The notes under the pieces are model-generated. The model was not told where the DNA came from. It was given only the letters and a program-made list of their open reading frames with translations, and did not search any database. This document shows, piece after piece, positions 34,596 through 42,692 of a stretch of 64,000 nt of DNA. The stretch's first letter is position 1. The number at the start of each line of letters is the position of its first letter. Position numbers and translations under genes: made by a program. The DNA comes from Streptomyces sp. NBC_01451 (GTDB lineage Bacteria > Actinomycetota > Actinomycetes > Streptomycetales > Streptomycetaceae), in contig NZ_CP109479.1 in the NCBI RefSeq assembly GCF_036227485.1, positions 5,766,001 to 5,830,000 on the forward strand. The letters are read 5' to 3'.

Positions 34596-37500
34596 TCACC
34601 CGGGAATGACGACCGTACGCAACTCCCCATCCCCCAGATGCAACATCCCCTTGCCGGGCGCGACCTGCCCACCCACCATGCTCCGGTTGATGCGCACCCC
34701 GATCAGATCCCCGCTCGAAGACTCCTGCGGGGACAGCAGAATCCCCCGCCGGCCCTTCTTCGCATCGACCTGCCAGCCGCTGAACCCGCTGCAGACATCC
34801 TCCTCATCACCCGCGATGACCAGCCCGAGCCCCCGCTCCGCACCCCGCGAGACGATCTTCTTCATCTGGCTCGCGGCGTCGCAGTCCTCCAGGATCTCCC
34901 CGTCGTCGACGAGGACGACGATCGGCTCCTCGACCGACGCCTGGTCGATGAGCTCCTCGAAGTCGTCCTCGTCGATGTCGTCGCCGGTGTACAGCTTCAA
35001 CACCCCGTCCGTACCGTCCAGTTGCCGCAGCGGCGACTGACGCGGCGCCGCGATGACCAGACGTACCCCCTGGGACAGATACGACTGCGCGAAGTTCATC
35101 AGCACGGTCGAGCGGCCCGACTTGGCCGGTCCGGCGATGACGAATGTCGGCACACCGGTCGCGAGGTCGGGGCCGAAGCCGGTGATGTCGTCGCCGCCGA
35201 TGCCCACGAGGCCCCACAGGCGGGAGCCCGAGGTCTCCGGGTCGCGCATGCCCCACGCGTCCGCGAACGAGATGCGCGACGGCAGGCTGTCGACGCGGAA
35301 CGGGCGCCGGGAGCGCGGCACTTGGGCGTCCCGGGCCGCAGCCGCCTCCCCGATCGCGGTGATCGCCGCCGCCTGCCCCTGGCCGGTCGTGTCCTCCGAC
35401 AACAGCGCGAACTGGGTCTCGATACCGGACTCGTTCTTGTAGCCACGGCCCGGCGGAATCTCCTCCGGGACCTTGCGGTGCGGGATGCCGAGCGTCGAGA
35501 AGTCGCTGCGGTCGGCAAGCCGCAGCCCGTACTTCTCCTCGGTGAGCGTGGCGATCCGGCCGACCAGCAGCGTGCGGTCACCGGTCAGGACGAGGTGGAT
35601 ACCGACGCTCGCACCCTCACGCATCATCGTCGTCAACTCGTCGGTGAGCGCGCCGTGGTCGACCTCGCCGAGGGTCGGCACCCAGCCCTCCCAGCGGTCC
35701 AGCAGTACGACGATGTGCGGCAGCCGCTCGTCCGCCGCGGACGCGGCCCGCTGCTCACCGATGTCCGCGAACCCCTTCTCCGCCAACAGGTCCTGGCGGC
35801 GCGACATCTCACCCTTGAGCCGGTTGACCAGCCGGATCACCCGCTCGGTCTGGTTACGGCTGACGACAGCCCCGCAGTGCGGGAGCCGGCTCAACGCGTT
35901 CAGCGCGCCGTTGCCGCAGTCGATGCCGTACAGGTGGACGTCGGCGGTGGAGTGGGTGCGGGCCAGCGAGGCAGCGATCGTACGAAGGATCTGCGAACGG
36001 CCGCTGCGCGGGGCGCCGCCGATCATCAGATGCCCGAAGGTGGCGAAGTCGACGACGACCGGGCGGCGCGCCTGGGCGGCCGGCAGGTCCTCGATGCCGT
36101 ACGGGACGGGCGCCAGCCTGCCCGTGCCGTGGTCGGCGAAGGCCGGGACCTCGATCTCGTCGAGCAGCAGCGTCTCGGAGAGCGCGGGCAGCCAGGGGCT
36201 GTGCTGGGGCGGGATACCGAGCGACCGGTTGGCGTCGCGCACGGCGTCGACGAGCACCTTGAGGTCGGTGATCTCCTCGTCCTCCCGCGCCTCGACCTTG
36301 GGCTTCTTCAGCGCGGCCCGGCCCAGGTCCTCCCAGGCCAGCGGCCCCGACCAGGGCATGAGGACCGCGGGGTCCGCCGCACCGGGCCGGCGTCCGCCGA
36401 CACGTCCGGACTGGAAGGGGACGAGGGAGGCGTGCCCGAGCCGTACGTAGGCCCGCCCGGGGGTGTTCTTGGAGATGTGCCCGGCCTCCGGCGAGTCGAT
36501 GACGTCGGACGACTCACCGCCGTCGGTCACGCGCAGCGCGATCCGGAGGTTGGTGTTGGCGCGGATCTCGGGGGACACCACACCGGACGGCCGCTGCGTG
36601 GCGAGCAGCAGGTGAATGCCGAGCGAGCGGCCTCGCTGCGCGATGTTGACCAGACCGGTGACGAAGTCGGGCAGGTCGCGCACCATCGACGCGAACTCGT
36701 CGATGACGATGAGGAGTCGGGGCACGGGAGCGTGGGACGGGTCCCGACGCACCAGATCCTGGTAGTCCTCGATGTCCTTGGCATCGGCAGCCGCCAGGAT
36801 GTGTTCCCTGCGATGCAGTTCGGCGCCGAGCGATTCGAGGGCCCGCTCGACGAGGTGGGCGTCGAGGTCGGTCACCATGCCGACGGTGTGCGGGAGATGC
36901 ACACAGTCCTTGAACGCGGCGCCACCCTTGTAGTCGACGAGCACGAACGTCATGTTCTCGGGGGTGTTGGCGACGGCGAGCGCGGCCACGATGGTCTGGA
37001 GCAGCTCCGACTTACCGGAACCGGTTGTACCGGCGATGAGGCCGTGCGGCCCGTCCTTGCGGATGTCGATGCCGAACGCGCCGTCGTACGACTCACCGAT
37101 GACGGCCATCGTCGACTGCCCGCCCATGCGCCAGCGCGCGGTGATCGCGTCGGGTGTCGGCGGCTCCAGCTGGAGCACGTCGAGCAGTCGGCTGGAGCCG
37201 GGCAGCGCCGAGTCCTCGGTCTCGCCGCTGATGTCGCGGAGGGCGGACAGCGACCGGGCCAGACGCAGACACCAGGCGGCGGAGACGAAGTCGGGCCGTA
37301 CGTCACGCACGCGCTCCGCGCTCTCCTCCTCGACGCGCAGCCGCAGCTTGTCCGCCTGGGCACGCCGGTCGGGCTCGCTGTCGGCGGCATGCCAGGCGTG
37401 GAAGGAGGGGAAGGACGGGAACCCGCCCGCGACGTGTTGTTGAGGCTGTGCGTTCTCGGCGTACGCCGGGTCGGCGTGCTCCTCGGCCTTGGGTTCGGCG

Positions 37501-39200
37501 ACGACGAAGGCCTGGCACTCACCGGGCAGGAACCGCTCCTCGGCGTCGAGGCAGAGGGCGTACATCGCCACCGCCGGACCCTCGCGCAGCAGCTTGACGA
37601 CACCGGGCAGCGACCGCAGCCGTCGCGACCCGTCCCACACCACGACGATGTCCGGGTCGCTGAACGACGCCCGCTGCCCCTTGTTCTGCTCGGCGGCCTT
37701 CTTGCGCGCGTCGAGGATCTGCGTCAGCTCGCCGATACGCGCGCCGACGGTTTCGGCATCGGTCCCGATGAGGACGTTGACGTCCTGCCCGCCGGACGGC
37801 CTGGTGTGCGGCAGCCAGCGGACCCAGTCCCAGCTCTCCTGCGCGGTGCTCTCGCTGAGCACGTAGAACTGGACGTCCATCGGGCTCTGCAGCGCGGCGG
37901 TCTGGGCGACGGCCCACCGCCCGAGCGCGCGAGCCGAATCCCCGGGCCCCGCCATCCCGATGACACCGAGTGACCGCAGCGACAGGGCCACGGGCGCGTC
38001 CTCGATCTTCCACGTCACCTGACGCCGGTGCTCGTCCTGCTCCGGGTCGTCGAGCACGACCTCGGACGGCAACTGCCCCGTGCCGACCCGCAGCAGCAGA
38101 TGATCACGATCGGTACGCCGCCGCTCCCACAGCCGCGTACGGGGCCCGGTGCCGAGGGAGAGGACGGTGGCGGGGTCGGGAATGGCGTGCCGCCGGTCCT
38201 GCCGCTCCGCGACCAGGGCGTCCTGCGCGTCCTTCTCGATCCGCGCCTTCTGCTCCTTGTACTCCTTGACCTGCTTGGCATGGGACTTGCGCCCGTGCTT
38301 CTTGTCCATGAAGTAGTTCGCGAACAGCAGGATCGGGCTGAGGCCCGCCATGATCAGGTAGTACCAGCGCCCGAAGATGGTGACGGCCACGATCGCGCCC
38401 ACCAGAGGCGTCAGCGCCATCAGCCAGGGCAGCGGCCGGGCCTCGAAGTCCCGGGGCGGCGACGGCAACCGGAACTTGGTCTGCCGGTCGGGGGCGCGCA
38501 GCCGGGGCGGCCGGTTGTAGTCGAGACCGACACCGTCCTCGGACCACTTGAGAGCGGCGTTGGGCGGGGTGTAACGGGCCAGCTCGACAAGGGAGTTGCC
38601 GATGGCGATCTGCCCGCCGAGTGGCCATTCGTTCCCCTCGATGTCCGCCGTCGCCCTGCCGTCGAGGGTGACACCGCCCTCGGCCTTCTCCTCGTCCTTC
38701 TTTTCCTTGTCCCCGTGCACGGTGACCTGGCAGGTGCCATCGGTTGCAACTGACAACGTGAGGGCGAGGGCGTCGACCTCGGGATCGTCGATCCGGATGT
38801 ACGAGGCGGGCCCGCTGCCGATGTCGTACCGCCCGACCCCGAGCCGGTGCACGAACCCGGCGACGGGTCCGCCCACGACCCGCAGCTCGACGAGCCCGGT
38901 CGGCTCCCCGGGCAGACACCCGGCCGGATCCTGAAGGCTGACGACGGCCCCCTCGCGCAAGGGCGAGCCGGCGATGTTCGAACTCGGGTCGACGGCATAA
39001 CCGTCCACATACACAAGGGGGGAGTTGTTGGCGGGCACCTGCCCGTGATGCCCGAGCGGAATGATCTGGGCGCCGCTGTGGCCGACCTGTTTCGCCAGTT
39101 CCTGTGCGATGTCCCCGACGGTGGACTCGGGATCCGCGTCGAGCACGACGTCGGCGGTACTCCCGCCGAACGGATCGACGACGGTCAGAGTCAGGCGCAC
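34596..39200 (-). CDS. EssC/EccC-like type VII secretion ATPase (FtsK/SpoIIIE family)
   Basis: 1534 residues from the GTG at 39200, seven bases after GGAGG. Residues 1-90 look ubiquitin-like (STVGDIAQELAKQVG, LVYVDG), as in YukD/EccD-type domains. About 95-205 is FHA-like (VGRYDIGSGPASYIRIDDPEV). Two membrane helices lie at about 253-296. Three FtsK ATPase domains follow. The first has a canonical Walker A, GTTGSGKSELL (about 722), with DYKGGAAF and Walker B LLIVIDEFASM. The second (GGAPRSGRSQIL, about 1058) and third (GPAKSGRSTVL, about 1355) have Arg for the Walker Lys. FHA plus three ATPases in one chain is the EssC layout, unlike the shorter EccC. It should drive export of Esx proteins. 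No other membrane component is in the window. Confidence 0.9.
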   Translation of the reverse strand: MRLTLTVVDPFGGSTADVVLDADPESTVGDIAQELAKQVGHSGAQIIPLGHHGQVPANNSPLVYVDGYAVDPSSNIAGSPLREGAVVSLQDPAGCLPGEPTGLVELRVVGGPVAGFVHRLGVGRYDIGSGPASYIRIDDPEVDALALTLSVATDGTCQVTVHGDKEKKDEEKAEGGVTLDGRATADIEGNEWPLGGQIAIGNSLVELARYTPPNAALKWSEDGVGLDYNRPPRLRAPDRQTKFRLPSPPRDFEARPLPWLMALTPLVGAIVAVTIFGRWYYLIMAGLSPILLFANYFMDKKHGRKSHAKQVKEYKEQKARIEKDAQDALVAERQDRRHAIPDPATVLSLGTGPRTRLWERRRTDRDHLLLRVGTGQLPSEVVLDDPEQDEHRRQVTWKIEDAPVALSLRSLGVIGMAGPGDSARALGRWAVAQTAALQSPMDVQFYVLSESTAQESWDWVRWLPHTRPSGGQDVNVLIGTDAETVGARIGELTQILDARKKAAEQNKGQRASFSDPDIVVVWDGSRRLRSLPGVVKLLREGPAVAMYALCLDAEERFLPGECQAFVVAEPKAEEHADPAYAENAQPQQHVAGGFPSFPSFHAWHAADSEPDRRAQADKLRLRVEEESAERVRDVRPDFVSAAWCLRLARSLSALRDISGETEDSALPGSSRLLDVLQLEPPTPDAITARWRMGGQSTMAVIGESYDGAFGIDIRKDGPHGLIAGTTGSGKSELLQTIVAALAVANTPENMTFVLVDYKGGAAFKDCVHLPHTVGMVTDLDAHLVERALESLGAELHRREHILAAADAKDIEDYQDLVRRDPSHAPVPRLLIVIDEFASMVRDLPDFVTGLVNIAQRGRSLGIHLLLATQRPSGVVSPEIRANTNLRIALRVTDGGESSDVIDSPEAGHISKNTPGRAYVRLGHASLVPFQSGRVGGRRPGAADPAVLMPWSGPLAWEDLGRAALKKPKVEAREDEEITDLKVLVDAVRDANRSLGIPPQHSPWLPALSETLLLDEIEVPAFADHGTGRLAPVPYGIEDLPAAQARRPVVVDFATFGHLMIGGAPRSGRSQILRTIAASLARTHSTADVHLYGIDCGNGALNALSRLPHCGAVVSRNQTERVIRLVNRLKGEMSRRQDLLAEKGFADIGEQRAASAADERLPHIVVLLDRWEGWVPTLGEVDHGALTDELTTMMREGASVGIHLVLTGDRTLLVGRIATLTEEKYGLRLADRSDFSTLGIPHRKVPEEIPPGRGYKNESGIETQFALLSEDTTGQGQAAAITAIGEAAAARDAQVPRSRRPFRVDSLPSRISFADAWGMRDPETSGSRLWGLVGIGGDDITGFGPDLATGVPTFVIAGPAKSGRSTVLMNFAQSYLSQGVRLVIAAPRQSPLRQLDGTDGVLKLYTGDDIDEDDFEELIDQASVEEPIVVLVDDGEILEDCDAASQMKKIVSRGAERGLGLVIAGDEEDVCSGFSGWQVDAKKGRRGILLSPQESSSGDLIGVRINRSMVGGQVAPGKGMLHLGDGELRTVVIPG

Positions 39201-39342
39201 GGTTGTCCTCCCCAACGGCCCCCGTGGCCGCTTCCGCAACGCCGGCCACCGTACAGAGCGACGATATCCGCTCCATATGACAGAAGGGCAACGGGTGGGA
39301 TCGGGACTCTTCCCTATGGTGAATTGGTGACGGAACGGTGTT

Positions 39343-39356
39343 GAACAGTCTTGTTC
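39343..39356. promoter_or_regulatory. Dyad GAACA-N4-TGTTC in the Esx/ATPase divergent region
   Basis: A perfect 5-bp inverted repeat with a 4-base centre. It is overlapped by a second dyad, GTTC-CA-GAAC, running to about 39363. A further GGAACA appears near 39414. The 268-bp gap between the divergent ATPase and Esx genes holds no gene, so this cluster is a candidate operator for both. Confidence 0.4.
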
Positions 39357-39468
39357 CAGAACCGAGATGTATCCACTCGTGCCACACCCGTAAGCTGCTG
39401 CCTCAGTCAGTTGGAACAGGGAAGCCACGGGGGTTGGCCCTGCGGCACTTTGACGAGGGAGCGGCTTC

Positions 39469-39768
39469 ATGGCCAAGGACCTTGATGTCACATATCAGGA
39501 CATGCGGGATGCTGCAAAGCATGTCGTGAAGGAGAAGGAAAAGCTCCAGGAGAAGCTGGACGGCCTGCGCAAGTACATCGCGAACCTGGTCGAGTCCGGC
39601 TACGTCACGAAGAGCTCGTCGAAGGCCTTCGACGAGAACTTCGAGGAGTTCACCCGCGGTGCGAAGGACACGCTGGACGGTCTGGACGGCATGGGTGACT
39701 ACCTGACCATGGCCGCGGACAAGTTCGAGCAGATCGACGAGGAACTCGCCAAGTCGGCGAAGAGGTAG
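39469..39768 (+). CDS. WXG100-family Esx-type secreted protein
   Basis: 99 residues, almost entirely helical (two helices and a turn). Where WXG proteins carry Trp-x-Gly, this one has ESGYVTKSSSKAF. The second helix includes FEEFTRGAKDTLDGLDGMGDYL and ends in KFEQIDEELAK, an FxxxD version of the YxxxD/E export signal. Length and helical pattern match Streptomyces EsxA/B relatives. It is divergent from the EssC-like ATPase, so it is the most likely core substrate. Confidence 0.85.
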   Translation: MAKDLDVTYQDMRDAAKHVVKEKEKLQEKLDGLRKYIANLVESGYVTKSSSKAFDENFEEFTRGAKDTLDGLDGMGDYLTMAADKFEQIDEELAKSAKR

Positions 39769-40643
39769 TCGAAGCGCTCTTCAGAGGCACTGCTCAGGGC
39801 GCTGTTCAAGGCGCTGTTCAGGGCGCTGCTCAGGGTTGTGGTCCAGCGGCAGGGCCTGCGGGCGCCCGCTTGGTGCGGCAGCGGATGTTGCACGCACCGG
39901 GCGGGCGCCGCCCAGTAGTCGCACCGGCCCTGTCCTGGTCGGCTGTCGGGACGGGAACTCTGGGGGCCGTCTGGGAGGGGCTGCCGGAGTACGTACATGT
40001 GGAGCTCGCTACGAAGCTCTTCCGTGTCGACTCGCAGCCAGGATCCGTCCTGGAACCGGATCAGCAGCACCCTCGTCTCGAACTCCCCGAAGAAGGGGTC
40101 GACGAGAGTCGCCTCGGTGGCGGGGATACGGGCGACGAACTGCATGTGCTTCTCCCGCCCCACGCTGACCCGCTTCGGCGGAGCCGCCAGGACGATCCCG
40201 TCCTCGGTGGCGAGCAGCAGTCGCTGGTGGTGGGTGGAATGGCTGTACCAACGCAGCAGGAACTGCCCGGCGTTGGCGCCCCAGTTCCCGTCGAAGACCT
40301 TGTCGAGGCCTTGCTCGGCGATGCTGGCGTCCCGGAGCTTGTCCTCCCCCTTCTTGGCCCGCCAGCGCTCCTTCTCCTCCTTCGAACCGAGGGAGCGCTC
40401 GACGGCTTCCTCCGCATCGGAAAGAAGGCTCAACAGCATGATGAGCGGCATGAACGGCGCCCCGAGCACTGCGCCGACCATGCCCAGCGGGGGCACCCTG
40501 GCAGGACGGAGCCGCGGGTTGCCGGCGGCCTGGAGCACGTCCGCCGGGGGCTGCGGGATCTTGTCGATCCAGCACCATCCGCCGGCTTCGGCGCGGATGC
40601 CGAGGCGGTCCGTTATCAGGCGCTGCTTGCCTCTGGATGTCAC
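39699..40643 (-). CDS. Putative membrane-associated protein of unknown function with repetitive C-terminus
   Basis: 314 residues from the GTG at 40643, nine bases after AGGAG. Hydrophobic segment at about 52-75 (GMVGAVLGAPFMPLIMLLSLL), then a charged helix (EEKERWRAKKGEDKL), then a PH-like or YokE-like beta region (RLLLATEDGIVLAAPPKRV... FETRVLLIRFQDGSWLRVD). The final 70 residues are low-complexity, including LSSA/LNSA repeats from a 12-bp DNA repeat. They also overlap the 3' end of the Esx gene by 70 bases on the other strand, so the true end may have been displaced by repeat growth. No family recognised. Confidence 0.6.
   Translation of the reverse strand: MTSRGKQRLITDRLGIRAEAGGWCWIDKIPQPPADVLQAAGNPRLRPARVPPLGMVGAVLGAPFMPLIMLLSLLSDAEEAVERSLGSKEEKERWRAKKGEDKLRDASIAEQGLDKVFDGNWGANAGQFLLRWYSHSTHHQRLLLATEDGIVLAAPPKRVSVGREKHMQFVARIPATEATLVDPFFGEFETRVLLIRFQDGSWLRVDTEELRSELHMYVLRQPLPDGPQSSRPDSRPGQGRCDYWAAPARCVQHPLPHQAGARRPCRWTTTLSSALNSALNSALSSASEERFDYLFADLASSSSICSNLSAAMVR
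39786..39833. repeat. Four tandem 12-bp units (GGCGCTGTTCAG)
   Basis: Units at 39786, 39798, 39810 and 39822 differ at only a few bases. On the minus strand they encode a 4-residue repeat (LSSA, LNSA, LNSA, LSSA). A coding minisatellite in the tail of the adjacent gene. Confidence 0.8.
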
Positions 40644-40842
40644 GTTGCGGTTCTCCTTGTCGGCGGACGCTGACGGGATGCGCACGCCATGATCCTGTTA
40701 CCGCGTGAGTCCGGGAACCAATAGCCCCACCCGTAGGATCCTTGCTCATGTGGATGGCTGGGAGACGCGCACAACGCAGCCATGGAGGAAGCGGAAAGCC
40801 GGCTCGGGTCGCGCTCCGCGAGGCTTCTCAACAGGGGGGACC

Positions 40843-41166
40843 GTGTCGGACCAGACTGCCGATGTCGCGCGTATCAAAGAGAGCGCACGATCACTCTCCA
40901 AGATCCACCGCGAGTTCACCGGGAACGCGAATCCGGCCGACGGCCTCGGTGTCGAGGTGCTCGGTGACCGGAGTCTGGTCGAGACGTTCGATGACTTCGG
41001 CGACAACTGGAAGATCCACCGAGAACGTCTCACGGACGAGATCGAGAAGCTCTCGAAGATCCTGTCCACCGCGGCCCAGACCTATGAGGAAATCGATCAC
41101 CAGCTTGCCGAGGCCCTCCGAGGGACGGACAAGCAGGCTACGAGCGGCAAAGGGGGCGCGAAATGA
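40843..41166 (+). CDS. Esx-like small T7SS-associated protein, module A
   Basis: 107 residues from GTG, right after GGGGGGACC. Two-helix pattern: ARIKESARSLSKIHREFTG, then a turn region with FGDNWKIHRERL, then LSTAAQTYEEIDHQLAEAL. The last block is a YxxxD/E export motif. It is clearly paralogous to the protein at 48833-49144 (IHREF, GNPAD-type turn, DxF-x-D-x-WK, TAA-x-TY). Its stop overlaps the next ATG by four bases. Likely a secreted or chaperone-like partner of the large protein that follows. Confidence 0.75.
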   Translation: MSDQTADVARIKESARSLSKIHREFTGNANPADGLGVEVLGDRSLVETFDDFGDNWKIHRERLTDEIEKLSKILSTAAQTYEEIDHQLAEALRGTDKQATSGKGGAK

Positions 41167-42692
41167 CGCGTCCCAGGGCTGACGAGTGGGCGGTGATCGG
41201 GGAGCCCTCCGACCCGGTCCCCGGGGATCCGGAGCAGGTTGCCGGGCTGGGCCGCGATTTGCGCAGGACCGCGGAATCCATCAAGAAACAGGCGGACGAG
41301 ATCAAGGCCCTCTCGTCCGTCGAAGCCTGGAAGAGCAAGACGGCCGAAGAATTCCGTACGCAGGCCGAAGAGGCCGAAGGGAAGCTGCGGAAGGCTTTCA
41401 AGCGGTACGACGCGGCGGCGGACGCCCTCGGTGAAAAGGTACTCGAAGGCGGCTCCTCGAAGGAGTACGCCTCGGAGCTGCACCGCGCCCAGACCATGGC
41501 GGACAAGGCGCTCCGCGACGCCCAGGACGCGGACGCGGACCAGAGGACGAGCACCGGCGCGATCGACGGGCTGCCCAAGGACACGGCGGACGACGATCCC
41601 AACCGGAAGAAGCTGGAGCAGCGCCAGGAGGCGGCGACTTCGGCGATGGAACGGGCGAAGAGGGACCTTGAGGCGGCCAAGGACATCCGTGATGCGGCGG
41701 TCAAGCGAGCGCGTGAGGCCATTCGGACCGCGATCGACAACGACGGCCTGAAGGACGGCACCTGGGACAAGTTCAAGGACTGGGTCCACGACAACGCCGG
41801 CTGGATCAAACAGTTGGTGGACATTCTTGGGTGGGTTGCGACCATCTGCGGAACTCTGTCCCTGTTGGTCGGATGGATTCCCATCGTCGGACAGGCGCTC
41901 GCGGCGGTTCTCGGCACGATCGCGCTGATCGCCACGATGATCTCCCTGGTCGGCCACATTGTGCTGGCCCTCGCGGGGGAGGGGAGCTGGTTCGACGTCG
42001 CGCTGGACGTCGTGGGTCTGGCCACGTTCGGTATTGGCCGGGGTGCCATCGCCGGGGCGCGAGGAGCTGCGGCCGGAGCGAAGGGCGTCGCCCGCTCGGC
42101 CGCGTTCCGAAACGCCATGGCGCGCGTGACCGCGAAGAAGGGCACTGCCGCCTACCACAGGGCAGTTCAGGCGGCGTGGAAAGAAGCGGACCGGTTGAGT
42201 GGCGGTGCGTTGCGCGGCAAGGCGGGTGCGGAAGCGATCGCCAATGCCCCCAAGGGATGGTTTCCGGGCGCGGGGCGTTTGGCCGAGGCGTTCAGCCCCA
42301 AGGCCATCGGCAAGGAAATGGTCGACAGCTTCAAGGATCTCAAGGCGTTCAAGGATGCTGGAGATCTCTTCAAGGGAAATACTTGGTCCGAGGCGTGGGA
42401 TCGCGGAATGCGTTTCAAAGTCGGTGATGCAGGGCTCGACTCCCTCAGAAAAGATGTCGGCGATATCGGCGATTCCGTACGATCCAGCGAAGCGGTTTCG
42501 GATCTGTCCGAAGCCTTCAAAGCGCAGACGCGAATCTGGCAGGGTGCGACGGGTATAGCCTCGTCCACGGACGCCCTGGACAAGGGTCCGATCACGGGCG
42601 GGATCGCTGGCATCTTCGGCGTTGACGGACTGGACGACGGGCTTTGGTCGGCGACTGGGATCAAGGATGCGTGGACGACAAGTGATGGCTGA
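41163..42692 (+). CDS. Large T7SS-signal-domain protein, module A
   Basis: 509 residues. About 1-120 is a helical WXG/LXG-like domain: DPVPGDPEQVAGLGRDLR, IKALSSVEAWKSKTAEEF, then YASELHRAQTMADKAL. A coiled-coil region runs to about 200. Two to three hydrophobic helices follow at about 220-285 (ILGWVATICGTLSLLVGWIP). Then comes a linker, DVALDVVGLATFGIGRGA, and a soluble C-terminal half with no toxin motif I recognise. The N-terminus matches the proteins at 47628 and 51698. Probably a T7SS substrate or effector. G+C drops toward its 3' end (34 of 60 bases at 42421-42480). Confidence 0.75.
   Translation: MTRPRADEWAVIGEPSDPVPGDPEQVAGLGRDLRRTAESIKKQADEIKALSSVEAWKSKTAEEFRTQAEEAEGKLRKAFKRYDAAADALGEKVLEGGSSKEYASELHRAQTMADKALRDAQDADADQRTSTGAIDGLPKDTADDDPNRKKLEQRQEAATSAMERAKRDLEAAKDIRDAAVKRAREAIRTAIDNDGLKDGTWDKFKDWVHDNAGWIKQLVDILGWVATICGTLSLLVGWIPIVGQALAAVLGTIALIATMISLVGHIVLALAGEGSWFDVALDVVGLATFGIGRGAIAGARGAAAGAKGVARSAAFRNAMARVTAKKGTAAYHRAVQAAWKEADRLSGGALRGKAGAEAIANAPKGWFPGAGRLAEAFSPKAIGKEMVDSFKDLKAFKDAGDLFKGNTWSEAWDRGMRFKVGDAGLDSLRKDVGDIGDSVRSSEAVSDLSEAFKAQTRIWQGATGIASSTDALDKGPITGGIAGIFGVDGLDDGLWSATGIKDAWTTSDG

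Noticed and set aside
34638..37973. A 1111-codon open frame on the plus strand
   Set aside because: It is the antisense of the EssC-like gene. Its composition is Arg/Gly/Val-rich without motifs, which is typical of high-G+C shadow frames.
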